Assembly: GCF_001423525.1 (NCBI RefSeq)
Contig: NZ_LMOI01000019.1
Coordinates: 186,001-250,000 of the forward strand
DNA: 64,000 bases
Source: Arthrobacter sp. Leaf137
GTDB taxonomy: Bacteria; Actinomycetota; Actinomycetes; Actinomycetales; Micrococcaceae
Reading direction: 5' to 3'
Positions 25,608-33,364 of the stretch are shown one piece after another. The notes under the pieces are model-generated. The model was not told the origin of the DNA, did not search any database, and saw nothing but the letters and a program-made list of their open reading frames with translations. A program made the position numbers and the translations under genes. Each line of letters begins with the position of its first letter. Position 1 is the first letter of the stretch.

Positions 25608-26906
25608 GTGGACTACGGTCAGAGGTTTTCGGACCCGGCACGGTATGCGCGTACGCTGCGGCGCGCGCATGAGCTGGTCATCTCCGGTGTGCCGCGCCCC
25701 GAAATCCCTGCCAGCCTGGTGGACTCCTGGCACCGGTCCATGGCGCTGGGCATCAGCCCGGACCAGCACAGCCCGCGGCACCTGCACGATGTGTCCGAGG
25801 TGCTGGAACTGCGGCGCGCGCACCGGCTGCAGCGGGTGATGCCGGCGCTGCACGAGCTCCTGGCGGACGACTCCCGGGACGGGCGCCACCTCCTGGTCCT
25901 CACCGACGCCGGCGGTGAGATCCTGTGGCGGGTGGGCAGCCCTGCGGTCCTGCGGCGCGCCGACCACCTGGAGTTCCTGGAGGGAGCGGACTGGTCGGAG
26001 GCCGGTATCGGCACAAATGCCATCAGCGAGGCACTCGTGACCGGCGGCGCCGTGCAGCTGTTTTCCGCCGAGCACCTGGTGCGCACCCACCACGAGTGGG
26101 CCTGCACGGCCGCTCCCATCACGGACCCTGCCACCGGTGAGCTGCTGGGCGTCCTGGATGTCTCCGGCCCCCTGGACACGATCAGTGCGGACACGCTGCG
26201 GATGGTGCGGTGCGCGGTCCGGGTGGCGGAATCGCTTTTGGGAACCCCCGACGGCGGGGCCTCGCCGGGTGCGTCGGCTCCCGTCCGCGCGGCCCGGCGG
26301 TCAGCGCCTCCTGATGCCCGGCCGGCCGCCGTCGTGGCATCCCTTGAACTGCTCGGTGACAAAGCTGCGGCGGTGTTCGACGATGGGAGCCGAACCTCCC
26401 TCACCCTCCGCCGGGCCGAAATCCTTGCGCTGCTGGACTCCCGGTCGCAGGGCTGGTCCGCGGAGGAACTGGCCTACGAACTGCACGGGGACGCCGGCAC
26501 CCCGCAGGCTGTCCGGACAGAAATGTTCCGGGTCCGGTCGCTGCTGGGCGGCGCCGTGGAATCCAACCCCTACCGGCTGGCGTCAGGCCTGGCCGGGCGC
26601 TCCGACTCGGGGCGGGTGCTGCGGCTGCTGCGTGGTGGCCGGGTGGCCGAAGCGCTGGAGGCGTACACCGCTCCCCTGCTCAGCCGGTCCGGCACCCTGG
26701 CCGTGCAGCTGCTGCGGGACCAGCTGGACCTCGCCGTGGGATCCGCCGTGCGGGCCAGCGGGGATGCCTCCTTGCTGGTGCGTTGGCTTTCCACGGACAT
26801 GGGGGCATCTGATCAGCTGGCTGTCGAGGCGCTGGGCAAGATCGTGGGACGTGGCGATCCAAGGTATCTGGCCTTCCTTGCGGCCACCGGTTCGCCCGTT
26901 CATTAG
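25608..26906 (+). CDS. GAF-domain transcriptional regulator (AcoR-like, without AAA+ domain)
   Basis: A 432-residue protein. The N-terminal ~200 residues match the sensor part of AcoR-type activators: SLVDSWHRSMALG, then a GAF domain with ADWSEAGIGTNAISEAL and EHLVRTHHEWACTAAPI. No sigma-54 AAA+ domain follows; instead the C-terminal half has helix-turn-helix-like stretches (SLTLRRAEILALLDSR, WSAEELAYELHGD), which resemble an OmpR-like winged domain. Actinobacterial homologues regulate divergent alcohol or ketone oxidation genes, so the adjacent monooxygenase-dehydrogenase operon is the likely target. The start is a GTG at 25608 after GAGGA. Confidence 0.8.
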   Translation: MDYGQRFSDPARYARTLRRAHELVISGVPRPEIPASLVDSWHRSMALGISPDQHSPRHLHDVSEVLELRRAHRLQRVMPALHELLADDSRDGRHLLVLTDAGGEILWRVGSPAVLRRADHLEFLEGADWSEAGIGTNAISEALVTGGAVQLFSAEHLVRTHHEWACTAAPITDPATGELLGVLDVSGPLDTISADTLRMVRCAVRVAESLLGTPDGGASPGASAPVRAARRSAPPDARPAAVVASLELLGDKAAAVFDDGSRTSLTLRRAEILALLDSRSQGWSAEELAYELHGDAGTPQAVRTEMFRVRSLLGGAVESNPYRLASGLAGRSDSGRVLRLLRGGRVAEALEAYTAPLLSRSGTLAVQLLRDQLDLAVGSAVRASGDASLLVRWLSTDMGASDQLAVEALGKIVGRGDPRYLAFLAATGSPVH

Positions 26907-26920
26907 GCAGGTCGACTGAT

Positions 26921-26953
26921 CTTGTCACGCAGTTAACCCGCCATTCACATCCC
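26921..26953 (+). promoter_or_regulatory. PHO-box-like triple direct repeat upstream of phoD
   Basis: Three consecutive 11-bp units, CTTGTCACGCA, GTTAACCCGCC and ATTCACATCCC, resemble the actinobacterial PhoP-binding unit GTTCACC with its 11-bp period. They end 40 bp before the phoD start. Phosphate-starvation control is the expected consequence. Confidence 0.55.
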
Positions 26954-26993
26954 CCACGGAACCTGTCCAACCGGCCTCCCTAGGTTCGAAGGC

Positions 26994-28583
26994 ATGGACA
27001 ATATCTCCCGCAGAACCCTGATCTCCGCCGGCCTGGGCGCAGGCATCGTCGCCGCCCTGCCGGGTGCCGCCGTCGCGGTTTCCACCTCTGACGACGCCGG
27101 CCTCCGCACCAACCCCTTCCTGCTCGGCATCGCATCGGGCGAGCCGTGGCCGGACGGCTTCGTCCTCTGGACCCGCCTTGCGCTGAACCCCGTGGCCGAG
27201 GACGGCCTGGGCGGCATGCCCGCCCGCAACGTTGCGGTGCAGTGGGAAGTGGCGGAGGACGAAGGCATGCGCCGGGTAGTAGCCCGCGGCGTCGAGCACG
27301 CCCGGATTGAAACCGCGCACTCGGTGCACGTTGAGCTGCGCGGCCTGAAAGCTGGCCGCGAATACTTCTACCGGTTCCGTACCGGCAGGCATCTGAGCCC
27401 GGTGGGCCGCACGCTCACCAGCCCCGCGCTGCACGAGACGCCCGCCGCGCTGGCCATGGCGTTCGCCAGCTGCGCGCAGTACGAGCACGGCTACTTCACC
27501 GCCTACAGACGCCTCGCCGAGGACCACCCGGACCTGGTGCTGCACTTGGGCGATTACCTCTACGAGTACAAGAAGGGCAGCTACGTGATCGGCGGCGGCA
27601 ACCCGCGCGACCATGAAGGCCCCGAGACCGTCGCGCTGGAGACGTACCGGCAGCGCCACGCGCAGTACAAGGCCGACGCCGACCTGCAGGCCGCGCACGC
27701 CATCGCACCGTGGGCAGTGGTCTGGGATGACCACGAAGTGGATAACAACTGGGCCGACGAGGTGCCGGAGAACAGCGACGCCGGCCAGCTCAACGACACC
27801 ACCGAGCACTTCCGGCAGCGCCGCGCGGCCGCGTTCCAGGCGTACTACGAGAACATGCCGCTGCGCCCCTCCTCCCTGCCGGCCGGGCCGGACATGAAGA
27901 TCTACCGCAGGATCCAGTGGGGGCAGCTGGCCAACTTCCACATGATGGACACCCGCCAGTACCGCGATGACCAGCTGGCCGGCGACGGGTGGAAGAAGAA
28001 CGTGGCCGAGCGCCTGGCGGAGGACCGCACCATCACCGGCGCGGAGCAGGAGGAGTGGCTGCTGGACGGCTTCACGAACTCCACCCAGCGGTGGGACGTC
28101 CTGGGCCAGCAGGTCTTCTTCGCCGAGCGCGACAGGGCCCAGGCCCTGGACGTGGACGATGTCTCGATGGATGGCTGGGACGGCTATGTGTCCTCCCGGC
28201 GCCGCATCACCCAGGGCTGGGTGGACGCGAACGTCCGCAACGCCGTGGTCCTCACCGGCGATGTGCACCGCAACTGGGCCAACGACCTCAAGGTGGACTA
28301 CAAGGACCCTGCCTCCCCGGTGGTGGGCTCCGAGCTGGTGTGCACGTCCATCACCTCCACCGGCAACGGCACCGGCTCCACCACCGATCCAACGATGGCC
28401 TGGAACCCGCACCTGAAGTTCTACAACGACAACCGCGGCTACGTGAACACCCGCATCACCAAGGAATCGATGACCGCGGACTTCCGGGTCCTGGACCACG
28501 TCACGACGCCGGGCGCACCGGTTTCGACGAAGGCCTCCTTCGAGATCCGCGACGGCGTGCCGGGGCTTCAGGCGCGGGGCTGA
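26994..28583 (+). CDS. phoD: Alkaline phosphatase D (phosphodiesterase/phosphomonoesterase)
   Basis: A 529-residue secreted enzyme that releases phosphate from mono- and diesters outside the cell, using Ca and Fe. The N-terminus is a Tat signal (SRRTLISAGLGAGIV), so it is exported folded. The PhoD N-terminal domain (NPFLLGIASGEPWPDGFVLWTRL) is followed by the metallophosphatase domain with ASCAQYEHGYF, HLGDYLYEY, WDDHEVDNNWAD and LTGDVHRNWAND, covering the metal ligands. It is monocistronic, with a PHO-box-like array upstream that fits induction by phosphate limitation. Length and motifs are complete. Confidence 0.93.
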   Translation: MDNISRRTLISAGLGAGIVAALPGAAVAVSTSDDAGLRTNPFLLGIASGEPWPDGFVLWTRLALNPVAEDGLGGMPARNVAVQWEVAEDEGMRRVVARGVEHARIETAHSVHVELRGLKAGREYFYRFRTGRHLSPVGRTLTSPALHETPAALAMAFASCAQYEHGYFTAYRRLAEDHPDLVLHLGDYLYEYKKGSYVIGGGNPRDHEGPETVALETYRQRHAQYKADADLQAAHAIAPWAVVWDDHEVDNNWADEVPENSDAGQLNDTTEHFRQRRAAAFQAYYENMPLRPSSLPAGPDMKIYRRIQWGQLANFHMMDTRQYRDDQLAGDGWKKNVAERLAEDRTITGAEQEEWLLDGFTNSTQRWDVLGQQVFFAERDRAQALDVDDVSMDGWDGYVSSRRRITQGWVDANVRNAVVLTGDVHRNWANDLKVDYKDPASPVVGSELVCTSITSTGNGTGSTTDPTMAWNPHLKFYNDNRGYVNTRITKESMTADFRVLDHVTTPGAPVSTKASFEIRDGVPGLQARG

Positions 28584-28618
28584 CCTTCTGCGGGTAGGCC
28601 GCGGGGCATCAGCGCGGC

Positions 28619-29473
28619 CTACCCGCAGGCATAGTCATAGTCGAGTCCGGCCGCTACGTACTGGGTCACGGTGACGGAACTTCCGGGGGTCAGGCCGGGC
28701 AATGAGCAATTCGATTTCGCTCCCCGCAAGGTCTTGGCACCTGCGAGCCAGCTGGGCAGGCCAGCCAGCGGGCTGCCCGGCGGCACCGTCCCGGCGATGG
28801 TTCCCCACTGGCTGCCGGTGGAGTAGATCCCCACCCCGGCAGCCTTGCCTGCGGAGTCCGTTTTGCCGGCGGTAATGCCTTTGAAGTAGGTGGCCATGCC
28901 TTCGAGCGTGGCGCGGTTCAGGGCCGTGGCGTTTGAGGTGCCGGTTTGCCAGCTGTTGCCGGTCTCCACGTCCAGCCACCAGAAATAGGTGCCGGGGTTC
29001 GTGATGCCGCGGATGGTGGCGTCGTCATAGGCCTTGGCGTAGCCGTACATATAGGAGCAAGGGAGGTCCACCGGCCCTGCTCCCCCGCCGCCGGAACCGC
29101 AGGTTCCGTAGGGGTTGGAGACCGTGACGTTGGCGTAGGTATTGGACGATGGCCACCAGGAGCCCTCGTGCCCCGGGTTGGCGGTGTTCACGTACAAGGC
29201 AACCTTGGGCTGGCTGGATCCCCCGGTTGAGGATTTGCCCGCCCAAGCGAGTTGCTCGGCCAGGCAGGGATTCGTGTTGTTGGCCAGCCCGCCGGTCACC
29301 CCGACGATCGCGAACGCCGGCCCGGAGGGAAGGGTCTTGCCGCACTGTGGCCAGGACACGTCGTTGCCCACCGGGTCAGTACTTCCTGATGGCGGAGGTG
29401 CCGCCACCGCTGCCGTTCCCGTGGCAAACAGCCCCAGGAGGACCAGGAACACACCTGTCAGCTTCTTTGTCAT
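28619..29473 (-). CDS. Secreted glycoside-hydrolase-like (DUF1906/GH25-like) protein
   Basis: A 284-residue protein with a Sec signal peptide (MTKKLTGVFLVLLGLFATG, cleaved after AVA). The mature part resembles the TIM-barrel glycoside-hydrolase-like proteins of actinobacteria: GNDVSWPQCGKTLPSG at the start, AIVGVTGGLANNTNPC, ALYVNTANPG, WWLDVETGNSWQ and GVGIYST. The D-V-E at the end of a strand (WWLDVET) matches the acidic pair expected in GH25-like barrels, and a cell-wall substrate is the usual inference. Cysteines suggest disulphides. It is convergent with phoD and stands alone. Confidence 0.75.
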   Translation of the reverse strand: MTKKLTGVFLVLLGLFATGTAAVAAPPPSGSTDPVGNDVSWPQCGKTLPSGPAFAIVGVTGGLANNTNPCLAEQLAWAGKSSTGGSSQPKVALYVNTANPGHEGSWWPSSNTYANVTVSNPYGTCGSGGGGAGPVDLPCSYMYGYAKAYDDATIRGITNPGTYFWWLDVETGNSWQTGTSNATALNRATLEGMATYFKGITAGKTDSAGKAAGVGIYSTGSQWGTIAGTVPPGSPLAGLPSWLAGAKTLRGAKSNCSLPGLTPGSSVTVTQYVAAGLDYDYACG

Positions 29474-29540
29474 AGGGGCTATCTTGCGCCCGCGCAGGCA
29501 GGCTGGGTAGGGGAAGCGGCCCCTCACTTAGGCGGGAACG

Positions 29541-29566
29541 ACGACGGCGGCGCGTCCCGCCGTCGT
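29541..29566 (-). terminator. Hairpin with ACGACGGCGG stem
   Basis: Perfect 10-bp arms ACGACGGCGG and CCGCCGTCGT with a 6-nt loop. It lies about 70 bp upstream of the DUF1906-like gene's start and 125 bp before the hemerythrin gene, so the transcript it terminates is unclear. It may instead be a copy of the same hairpin family inserted in a promoter region. Confidence 0.5.
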
Positions 29567-29690
29567 ACGTCCTGCTTTGCTGCCGCGCACGCCGCCTCGC
29601 ATCATTCCGCAAGCCATTGTTCAGGGCCCGGTGCGGGGATACGATGCTCGCGGGGAGAGGCCTGGTCTCGCGACGAGTAGGGGCCCTCCC

Positions 29691-30416
29691 GTGACCGACT
29701 TCTTCACCATGCAGCCCGGTGAGACCGCCGCTCCCCTGCCGCCCGGGCCGGTCTTGTGTACAGGGACCGCGGCCATGCGGCGCATCCACCGCTTCTTCCT
29801 GTGGGCCTATGCGGAGGCGCCCGGCCTGGTCCGCTCCGTGCCGGCGGGCGATACTGGGCGGGCCGCGTACGTGGGGGAAGTGCTGGGGAACTTCGACATG
29901 GTCCTCCACGTGCACCACGAGGGTGAGGACCTGCTCATGTACCCGCCGCTGGAGCAGCGCGCTCCCGGCTGTGTCCTGCACATCGCCCAGATGCTGGAGC
30001 ACCACCGTCAGGTGACGCAGCGGCTGGAACGGATTGAGCCGGTGCGGCTGCGCTGGATGGGGACGGCGGACCAGCAGGACGCCTCGGAACTCGCCGCGCT
30101 GTATGAGGACCTGAAAGCGGTGCTGGACGTGCACCTGCGCCGCGAGGTCACCGAGGTCATGCCGGTGGTGGACCGGGTGATGACCGAGAAGGAAGCCGCG
30201 GCGGTAGGACAGCACGGGATCGACAAATTCGACAAGAAGTTCATGGTCTCCTACCTCGGCATGGTGCTGGCCACAAACCCACCGGCCGACAGGGTTGAGC
30301 TGTTCCGGGAAATCCCGGCGCCGGTCCGGCTCGCGTACAAGCTGGTGGGCCGCCGGATGTACCGGAAGCAGTACGCCACGCTCTTCCCGGGGCGCCCCAT
30401 CCCCGAGACCCTGTAG
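29691..30416 (+). CDS. Hemerythrin/HHE cation-binding domain protein
   Basis: A 241-residue cytosolic four-helix protein expected to bind a di-iron centre. Histidines and acidic residues occur in helical spacing: HRFFLWAYAE, VLHVHHEGEDLLMYPPLE, MLEHHRQVTQ and LDVHLRREVTEVMPVV, which matches the H, HxxxE, HxxxH and HxxxxE pattern of hemerythrins. Roles in the family include oxygen, NO or iron sensing. The C-terminal ~70 residues beyond the bundle include a basic segment and are unassigned. The start is uncertain: GTG 29691 or ATG 29709-29711, neither with a clear ribosome site. Confidence 0.8.
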   Translation: MTDFFTMQPGETAAPLPPGPVLCTGTAAMRRIHRFFLWAYAEAPGLVRSVPAGDTGRAAYVGEVLGNFDMVLHVHHEGEDLLMYPPLEQRAPGCVLHIAQMLEHHRQVTQRLERIEPVRLRWMGTADQQDASELAALYEDLKAVLDVHLRREVTEVMPVVDRVMTEKEAAAVGQHGIDKFDKKFMVSYLGMVLATNPPADRVELFREIPAPVRLAYKLVGRRMYRKQYATLFPGRPIPETL

Positions 30417-30503
30417 CCGATGGTTCAGCGCGGGGCCGCAGGGGTTGACGTTCGGGCTGGATAGCCCCATTGCACGGGTCCGGTGCGGGCGTACAGTTCT
30501 TCC

Positions 30504-31307
30504 ATGGAACCGATTCGGGTCATCCTGTTGCCCGGCGCAGTACTCCCCGCGGACCTGGCCTATGCCCGCCTGATCGAAGCGCTGGGACCGGACGTAAGTG
30601 CCGTTGCCAAGGAACTTGAGCTGTACCGGGAGGACCAGCCACCCGCCGGATGGACCCTGGACACAGAGGTGGACGGCGTCCTGCGTGAGGCCGATGCCCG
30701 GGGCTGGCAGGCCTTCCACCTGGTGGGCTATTCCGGCGGCGGTGCGGTGGCGCTGGCGTTCGCCGCTAGGCATCCAGGCCGGCTGCAGAGCCTTGCCGTG
30801 CTGGAGCCGGCGTGGGCAGGAAGCTGGGACTGGAGCCACTCCTACACGGAGCACCATGCGAAGTTCGCGGAGCTCGAAGCTCTTCCGCCGGACGAGTTCA
30901 TGGCCGCGTTCATGCGGCTCCAGGTGAGGCCCGACGTCGTCCTGCCGCCCGCGGAGGCCGGTCCCCCGCCGCCGTGGATGGCCAAGCGGCCCGCCGGGAT
31001 CCGTGCCTTCCTGCGCACGTTCAGGGACTACGACCTGGACCGGTCGCGGCTCGCTGCGTTCAGCAAACCCGTCTACTACGCCGTGGGCGGACTCAGCCAT
31101 CCCGATGACCAGGGCGACGTGGCCGCCCGGCTGGCCCGGGTCTTCTTCCCGGACTTCCACCTTGAGGTCTTTCCCCGGCGCCACCACTTCGACCCGCCGC
31201 ACCGGATCGAGCCGGAGCGGCTGGCGGAGTCCCTGCACCGGCACTGGGCGTTAGCGGAGGGGCGCCCCGCCGGGCATCACGAGGCCGTTCCGTCCCGGGC
31301 TTCCTGA
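30504..31307 (+). CDS. Alpha/beta hydrolase
   Basis: A 267-residue cytosolic hydrolase. The first strand and oxyanion region are VILLPGAVLP. The nucleophile elbow is GYSGGG at about residue 84 (Ser nucleophile), and the late histidine lies in RRHHFDPPHR near 228, with an aspartate probably in a preceding loop. A wide range of esters or epoxides is possible; no substrate can be assigned. The ATG at 30504 replaces an in-frame GTG at 30483 that has no better signal. Convergent with the secreted lipase gene. Confidence 0.83.
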   Translation: MEPIRVILLPGAVLPADLAYARLIEALGPDVSAVAKELELYREDQPPAGWTLDTEVDGVLREADARGWQAFHLVGYSGGGAVALAFAARHPGRLQSLAVLEPAWAGSWDWSHSYTEHHAKFAELEALPPDEFMAAFMRLQVRPDVVLPPAEAGPPPPWMAKRPAGIRAFLRTFRDYDLDRSRLAAFSKPVYYAVGGLSHPDDQGDVAARLARVFFPDFHLEVFPRRHHFDPPHRIEPERLAESLHRHWALAEGRPAGHHEAVPSRAS

Positions 31308-31314
31308 ACTGCCT

Positions 31315-31410
31315 GACGACGGCGGCGTCCCCTAGACGGCACTGTCCGCTTCCCTAAATGGGTGTTGCAACGACCGCTAGAACCGGCCCAGCCAGCCACC
31401 CGCCGTCGTC
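31315..31410. terminator. Long-range hairpin between convergent hydrolase genes
   Basis: GACGACGGCGG (31315-31325) and CCGCCGTCGTC (31400-31410) are perfect 11-bp arms separated by 74 bp between two convergent genes. They could form a bidirectional terminator, or be the two ends of a larger element. Confidence 0.45.
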
Positions 31411-31436
31411 CGTTCTTCCGCCCGCGGCGTCCGCGC

Positions 31437-32279
31437 CTAGAGGCAGACCGGCTGGAACGCGGGGTCCGCGGGACCGGACGCGCGGCCCAGGGCGTTGCCC
31501 ACCCACTGATGCACCACGGGATCGTTGGGCGTCTGGTCGTGCTCGAAGGCGTCGGCCGGGCACTTGTCCTGGATGGTGAGGTTGGTGACCTGGCGCGCGC
31601 TCCCGTTCAGGTACTGGCTGTTATAGGGGATCACCACCTCGTCGTACTTCGTGGAGATGACGGTGTAGGACGGGCCGGCCACGGTGTCGCCGATCGAGTT
31701 GAGCTGCTGCATGAAAGCGGAACCGGCCTGCTGGTCGGCGCAGGCGGCGCAGCCGGCGGCCGTGTAGTCAGGCGTGGGCAGCATGTCCGGCGGCGGGACG
31801 ATCAGGCCCTTGGTGCCGTGGTTGGACGGCGCGATACCCACCAGGTGGTGGACATACTTGGCGCCGCCCAGCAAGCCCATGTAGTACCGGGGCATCATGC
31901 CGCCCTGGCTGTGGCCCACCAGGTCCACCCGCTTGGCGCCGGTGGCGGCACGGACGGAATCCACGAATGGGGCAAGCTGCTTGGCGGACTCGGCCACGGG
32001 AGCCGTGGCGTACACGCCGTTGGTGGCGCCGTAGTTGAGGGCGAACACGCAGTACCCCTGGCTCTTGAGGTACGGCGACATGGTGGACCAGTTCTTCGCC
32101 ATGCTTTCGAACGTGCCCGGCACCAGGATGACCGGGTAGGGGTGCTCCGCCGACGGTTTGCAGGACCAGTCATTGGCGCCCGGCGGGGAGAGTTCGACGG
32201 CCTGGGCGGGAACCGCCATCAGGGATGTGGCAAGGAGCACTGCTGCGGCAACGGACAAGGCCCGGGATAGGAAGGACAT
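31437..32279 (-). CDS. Secreted triacylglycerol lipase / alpha/beta hydrolase
   Basis: A 280-residue exported lipase-like enzyme. A Sec signal peptide (MSFLSRALSVAAAVLLATS, cleavage after AQA) precedes the catalytic domain. The oxyanion strand is VILVPGTF and the nucleophile elbow is GHSQGG near residue 128. Further features are an aspartate in KYDEVVIP near 218 and a histidine near the C-terminus (DPVVHQWV), giving a complete triad. Four or more cysteines probably form disulphides (CAACADQQ among them). The family (Streptomyces/Rhodococcus-type lipases) cleaves ester bonds of lipids. A 12-bp hairpin lies in its 5' leader. Confidence 0.87.
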   Translation of the reverse strand: MSFLSRALSVAAAVLLATSLMAVPAQAVELSPPGANDWSCKPSAEHPYPVILVPGTFESMAKNWSTMSPYLKSQGYCVFALNYGATNGVYATAPVAESAKQLAPFVDSVRAATGAKRVDLVGHSQGGMMPRYYMGLLGGAKYVHHLVGIAPSNHGTKGLIVPPPDMLPTPDYTAAGCAACADQQAGSAFMQQLNSIGDTVAGPSYTVISTKYDEVVIPYNSQYLNGSARQVTNLTIQDKCPADAFEHDQTPNDPVVHQWVGNALGRASGPADPAFQPVCL

Positions 32280-32310
32280 GGAAACCTCTTTGTTCGTCTG
32301 TCTTCGGGAA

Positions 32311-32348
32311 GCCCGGCGCCTGGTGTTGGGGGTCATCAGGCGCCGGGC
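32311..32348 (-). promoter_or_regulatory. 12-bp perfect hairpin in the lipase 5' leader
   Basis: GCCCGGCGCCTG and CAGGCGCCGGGC, perfectly complementary, with a 14-nt loop. It ends 31 bp upstream of the lipase ATG. It could be an mRNA-stabilising or attenuating element, or an operator; there is no regulator gene next to it. Confidence 0.5.
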
Positions 32349-32383
32349 CGGTTTCCATGCTGGCAGCGCTGTGGCCTTTGCGG

Positions 32384-32414
32384 AGCGGAAGTGCACGAAT
32401 GTGCGGGTTATCCG
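32384..32414 (+). repeat. Dispersed repeat AGCGG-AGT-GCAC-GTGC, copy 1
   Basis: Shares AGCGG.AGT.GCAC.AA.GTGC.GGT.A.CCG with the second copy at 32509-32540. The core GCACGAATGTGC is an inverted repeat (GCAC/GTGC). Both copies have the same orientation. Confidence 0.55.
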
Positions 32415-32508
32415 TTGGTGTGGTGTCATCTCCCCGAGAGAGGCCCGCCAGAGTGTTGTTACTGGTGGGTAGGTACTTTCCGTGGCGCTCACGCGTGGAC
32501 GCCCGCCC

Positions 32509-32540
32509 AGCGGCAGTTGCACAAACGTGCAGGTAACCCG
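32509..32540 (+). repeat. Dispersed repeat AGCGG-AGT-GCAC-GTGC, copy 2
   Basis: Second copy, with core GCACAAACGTGC. The two copies differ at scattered positions and have one length change, so this is not a recent tandem duplication. Confidence 0.55.
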
Positions 32541-32560
32541 CCCCTGGCTTCCGGGACGCC

Positions 32561-32611
32561 GGAACAGTGCGGAGACGCTGAACCGCCGCTACAGCGTCCC
32601 CGCACTGTTCC
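32561..32611 (-). terminator. 20-bp stem-loop downstream of the sugar-acid operon
   Basis: Arms 32561-32580 and 32592-32611 pair over 20 bp with a single mismatch and an 11-nt loop. It lies ~75 bp beyond the stop of the last gene (SDR) of the long leftward operon, the right place for its terminator. Confidence 0.65.
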
Positions 32612-32623
32612 AGCGATTTGGGC

Positions 32624-32678
32624 GGGTTTCGACAAGCTCAACCAACGGACAGGGCGGGTTTCGACAGGCTCAACCACC
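32624..32678 (+). repeat. Two tandem copies of the GGGTTTCGACARGCTCAACCA repeat
   Basis: Copies at 32624-32644 and 32656-32678, the same orientation, differing at one core base (A/G). An inverse copy is at 21720-21744. Confidence 0.65.
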
Positions 32679-32686
32679 GCGTCGGT

Positions 32687-33364
32687 TCAGAGGGAGGCGC
32701 CGCCGCAGATCACGTAGTTCTGGCCGGTGATGGACTTGCCGTGCGGGCCCAGCAGGAACGCGGCCAGGGCGGCGACGTCCTCCGGGTCCACCAGGGCGCC
32801 GAGGGCGGGCAGCTTCACCGGGGTGGCGGCGCGGCCGGGGTCATTCAGCATCGGGGTGTCGGTGGGGCCCGGGGAGAGGACGTTCACCGTGATCCCCCGG
32901 GGCGCCAGCTCCTGCGCCCACGTCCGGCCCAGCCCCATCAGGGCAGCCTTCGTGGCGGCGTAGTGGCTCTTGCCCGGCATCCCCGTGGAGGTGCGGCTGC
33001 CCAGCAAAACGATCCGGCCGCCGTCGGGCATGGACGGCACCAGCGCGTTGGCCAGCACCGAGGCCGCCGCCACATGGACGGTGAACATCCCCGCCAACGC
33101 GGCCGGGTCAAGGGAGCCGATATGAGCGGTCCGCTGGAACCCGGCGGCGTGCACCAGGGCATCGGCCGGCCGGAGCCCGGCCACGGCGTGAGCCAGGGCC
33201 TCAGGATCCGACAGGTCCGCCTGCAGCCACTCGAACTTCCCGTCCAGGGACGTCTCGGTGCGGCTCAGCCCGGTGACCGACCAGCCGTCGGCCAGCAGCC
33301 GCCTGGTGATGGCCTGACCGATGCCCGAACTGCACCCGGTCAGCACCGCATGCTGCTCAGTCAT
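32687..33364 (-). CDS. SDR-family oxidoreductase, last gene of the sugar-acid operon
   Basis: A 225-residue classical short-chain dehydrogenase: cofactor motif TGCSSGIG near residue 8, HAAGF at the NNAG position, catalytic GSRTS serine and YAATK, and then SPGPTDTP. It should reduce or oxidise a hydroxyl/keto group with NADP(H), favoured by the SRTET basic position. The ATG at 33364 overlaps the stop of the sialidase-family gene by eight bases, so translation is coupled. It therefore belongs to the operon 41714-32687 and probably acts on an intermediate of the imported compound. Confidence 0.87.
   Translation of the reverse strand: MTEQHAVLTGCSSGIGQAITRRLLADGWSVTGLSRTETSLDGKFEWLQADLSDPEALAHAVAGLRPADALVHAAGFQRTAHIGSLDPAALAGMFTVHVAAASVLANALVPSMPDGGRIVLLGSRTSTGMPGKSHYAATKAALMGLGRTWAQELAPRGITVNVLSPGPTDTPMLNDPGRAATPVKLPALGALVDPEDVAALAAFLLGPHGKSITGQNYVICGGASL

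Larger units (their letters stand above)
32280..32686. other. Repeat-rich intergenic region (no supported gene)
   Basis: About 400 bp between the lipase start and the SDR stop, both on the minus strand. It contains a leader hairpin, two copies of a ~31-bp repeat, a 20-bp stem and two copies of the GGTTTCGACAGGCTCAACC repeat, each listed separately. No ORF here has a family match or good composition. Confidence 0.7.
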
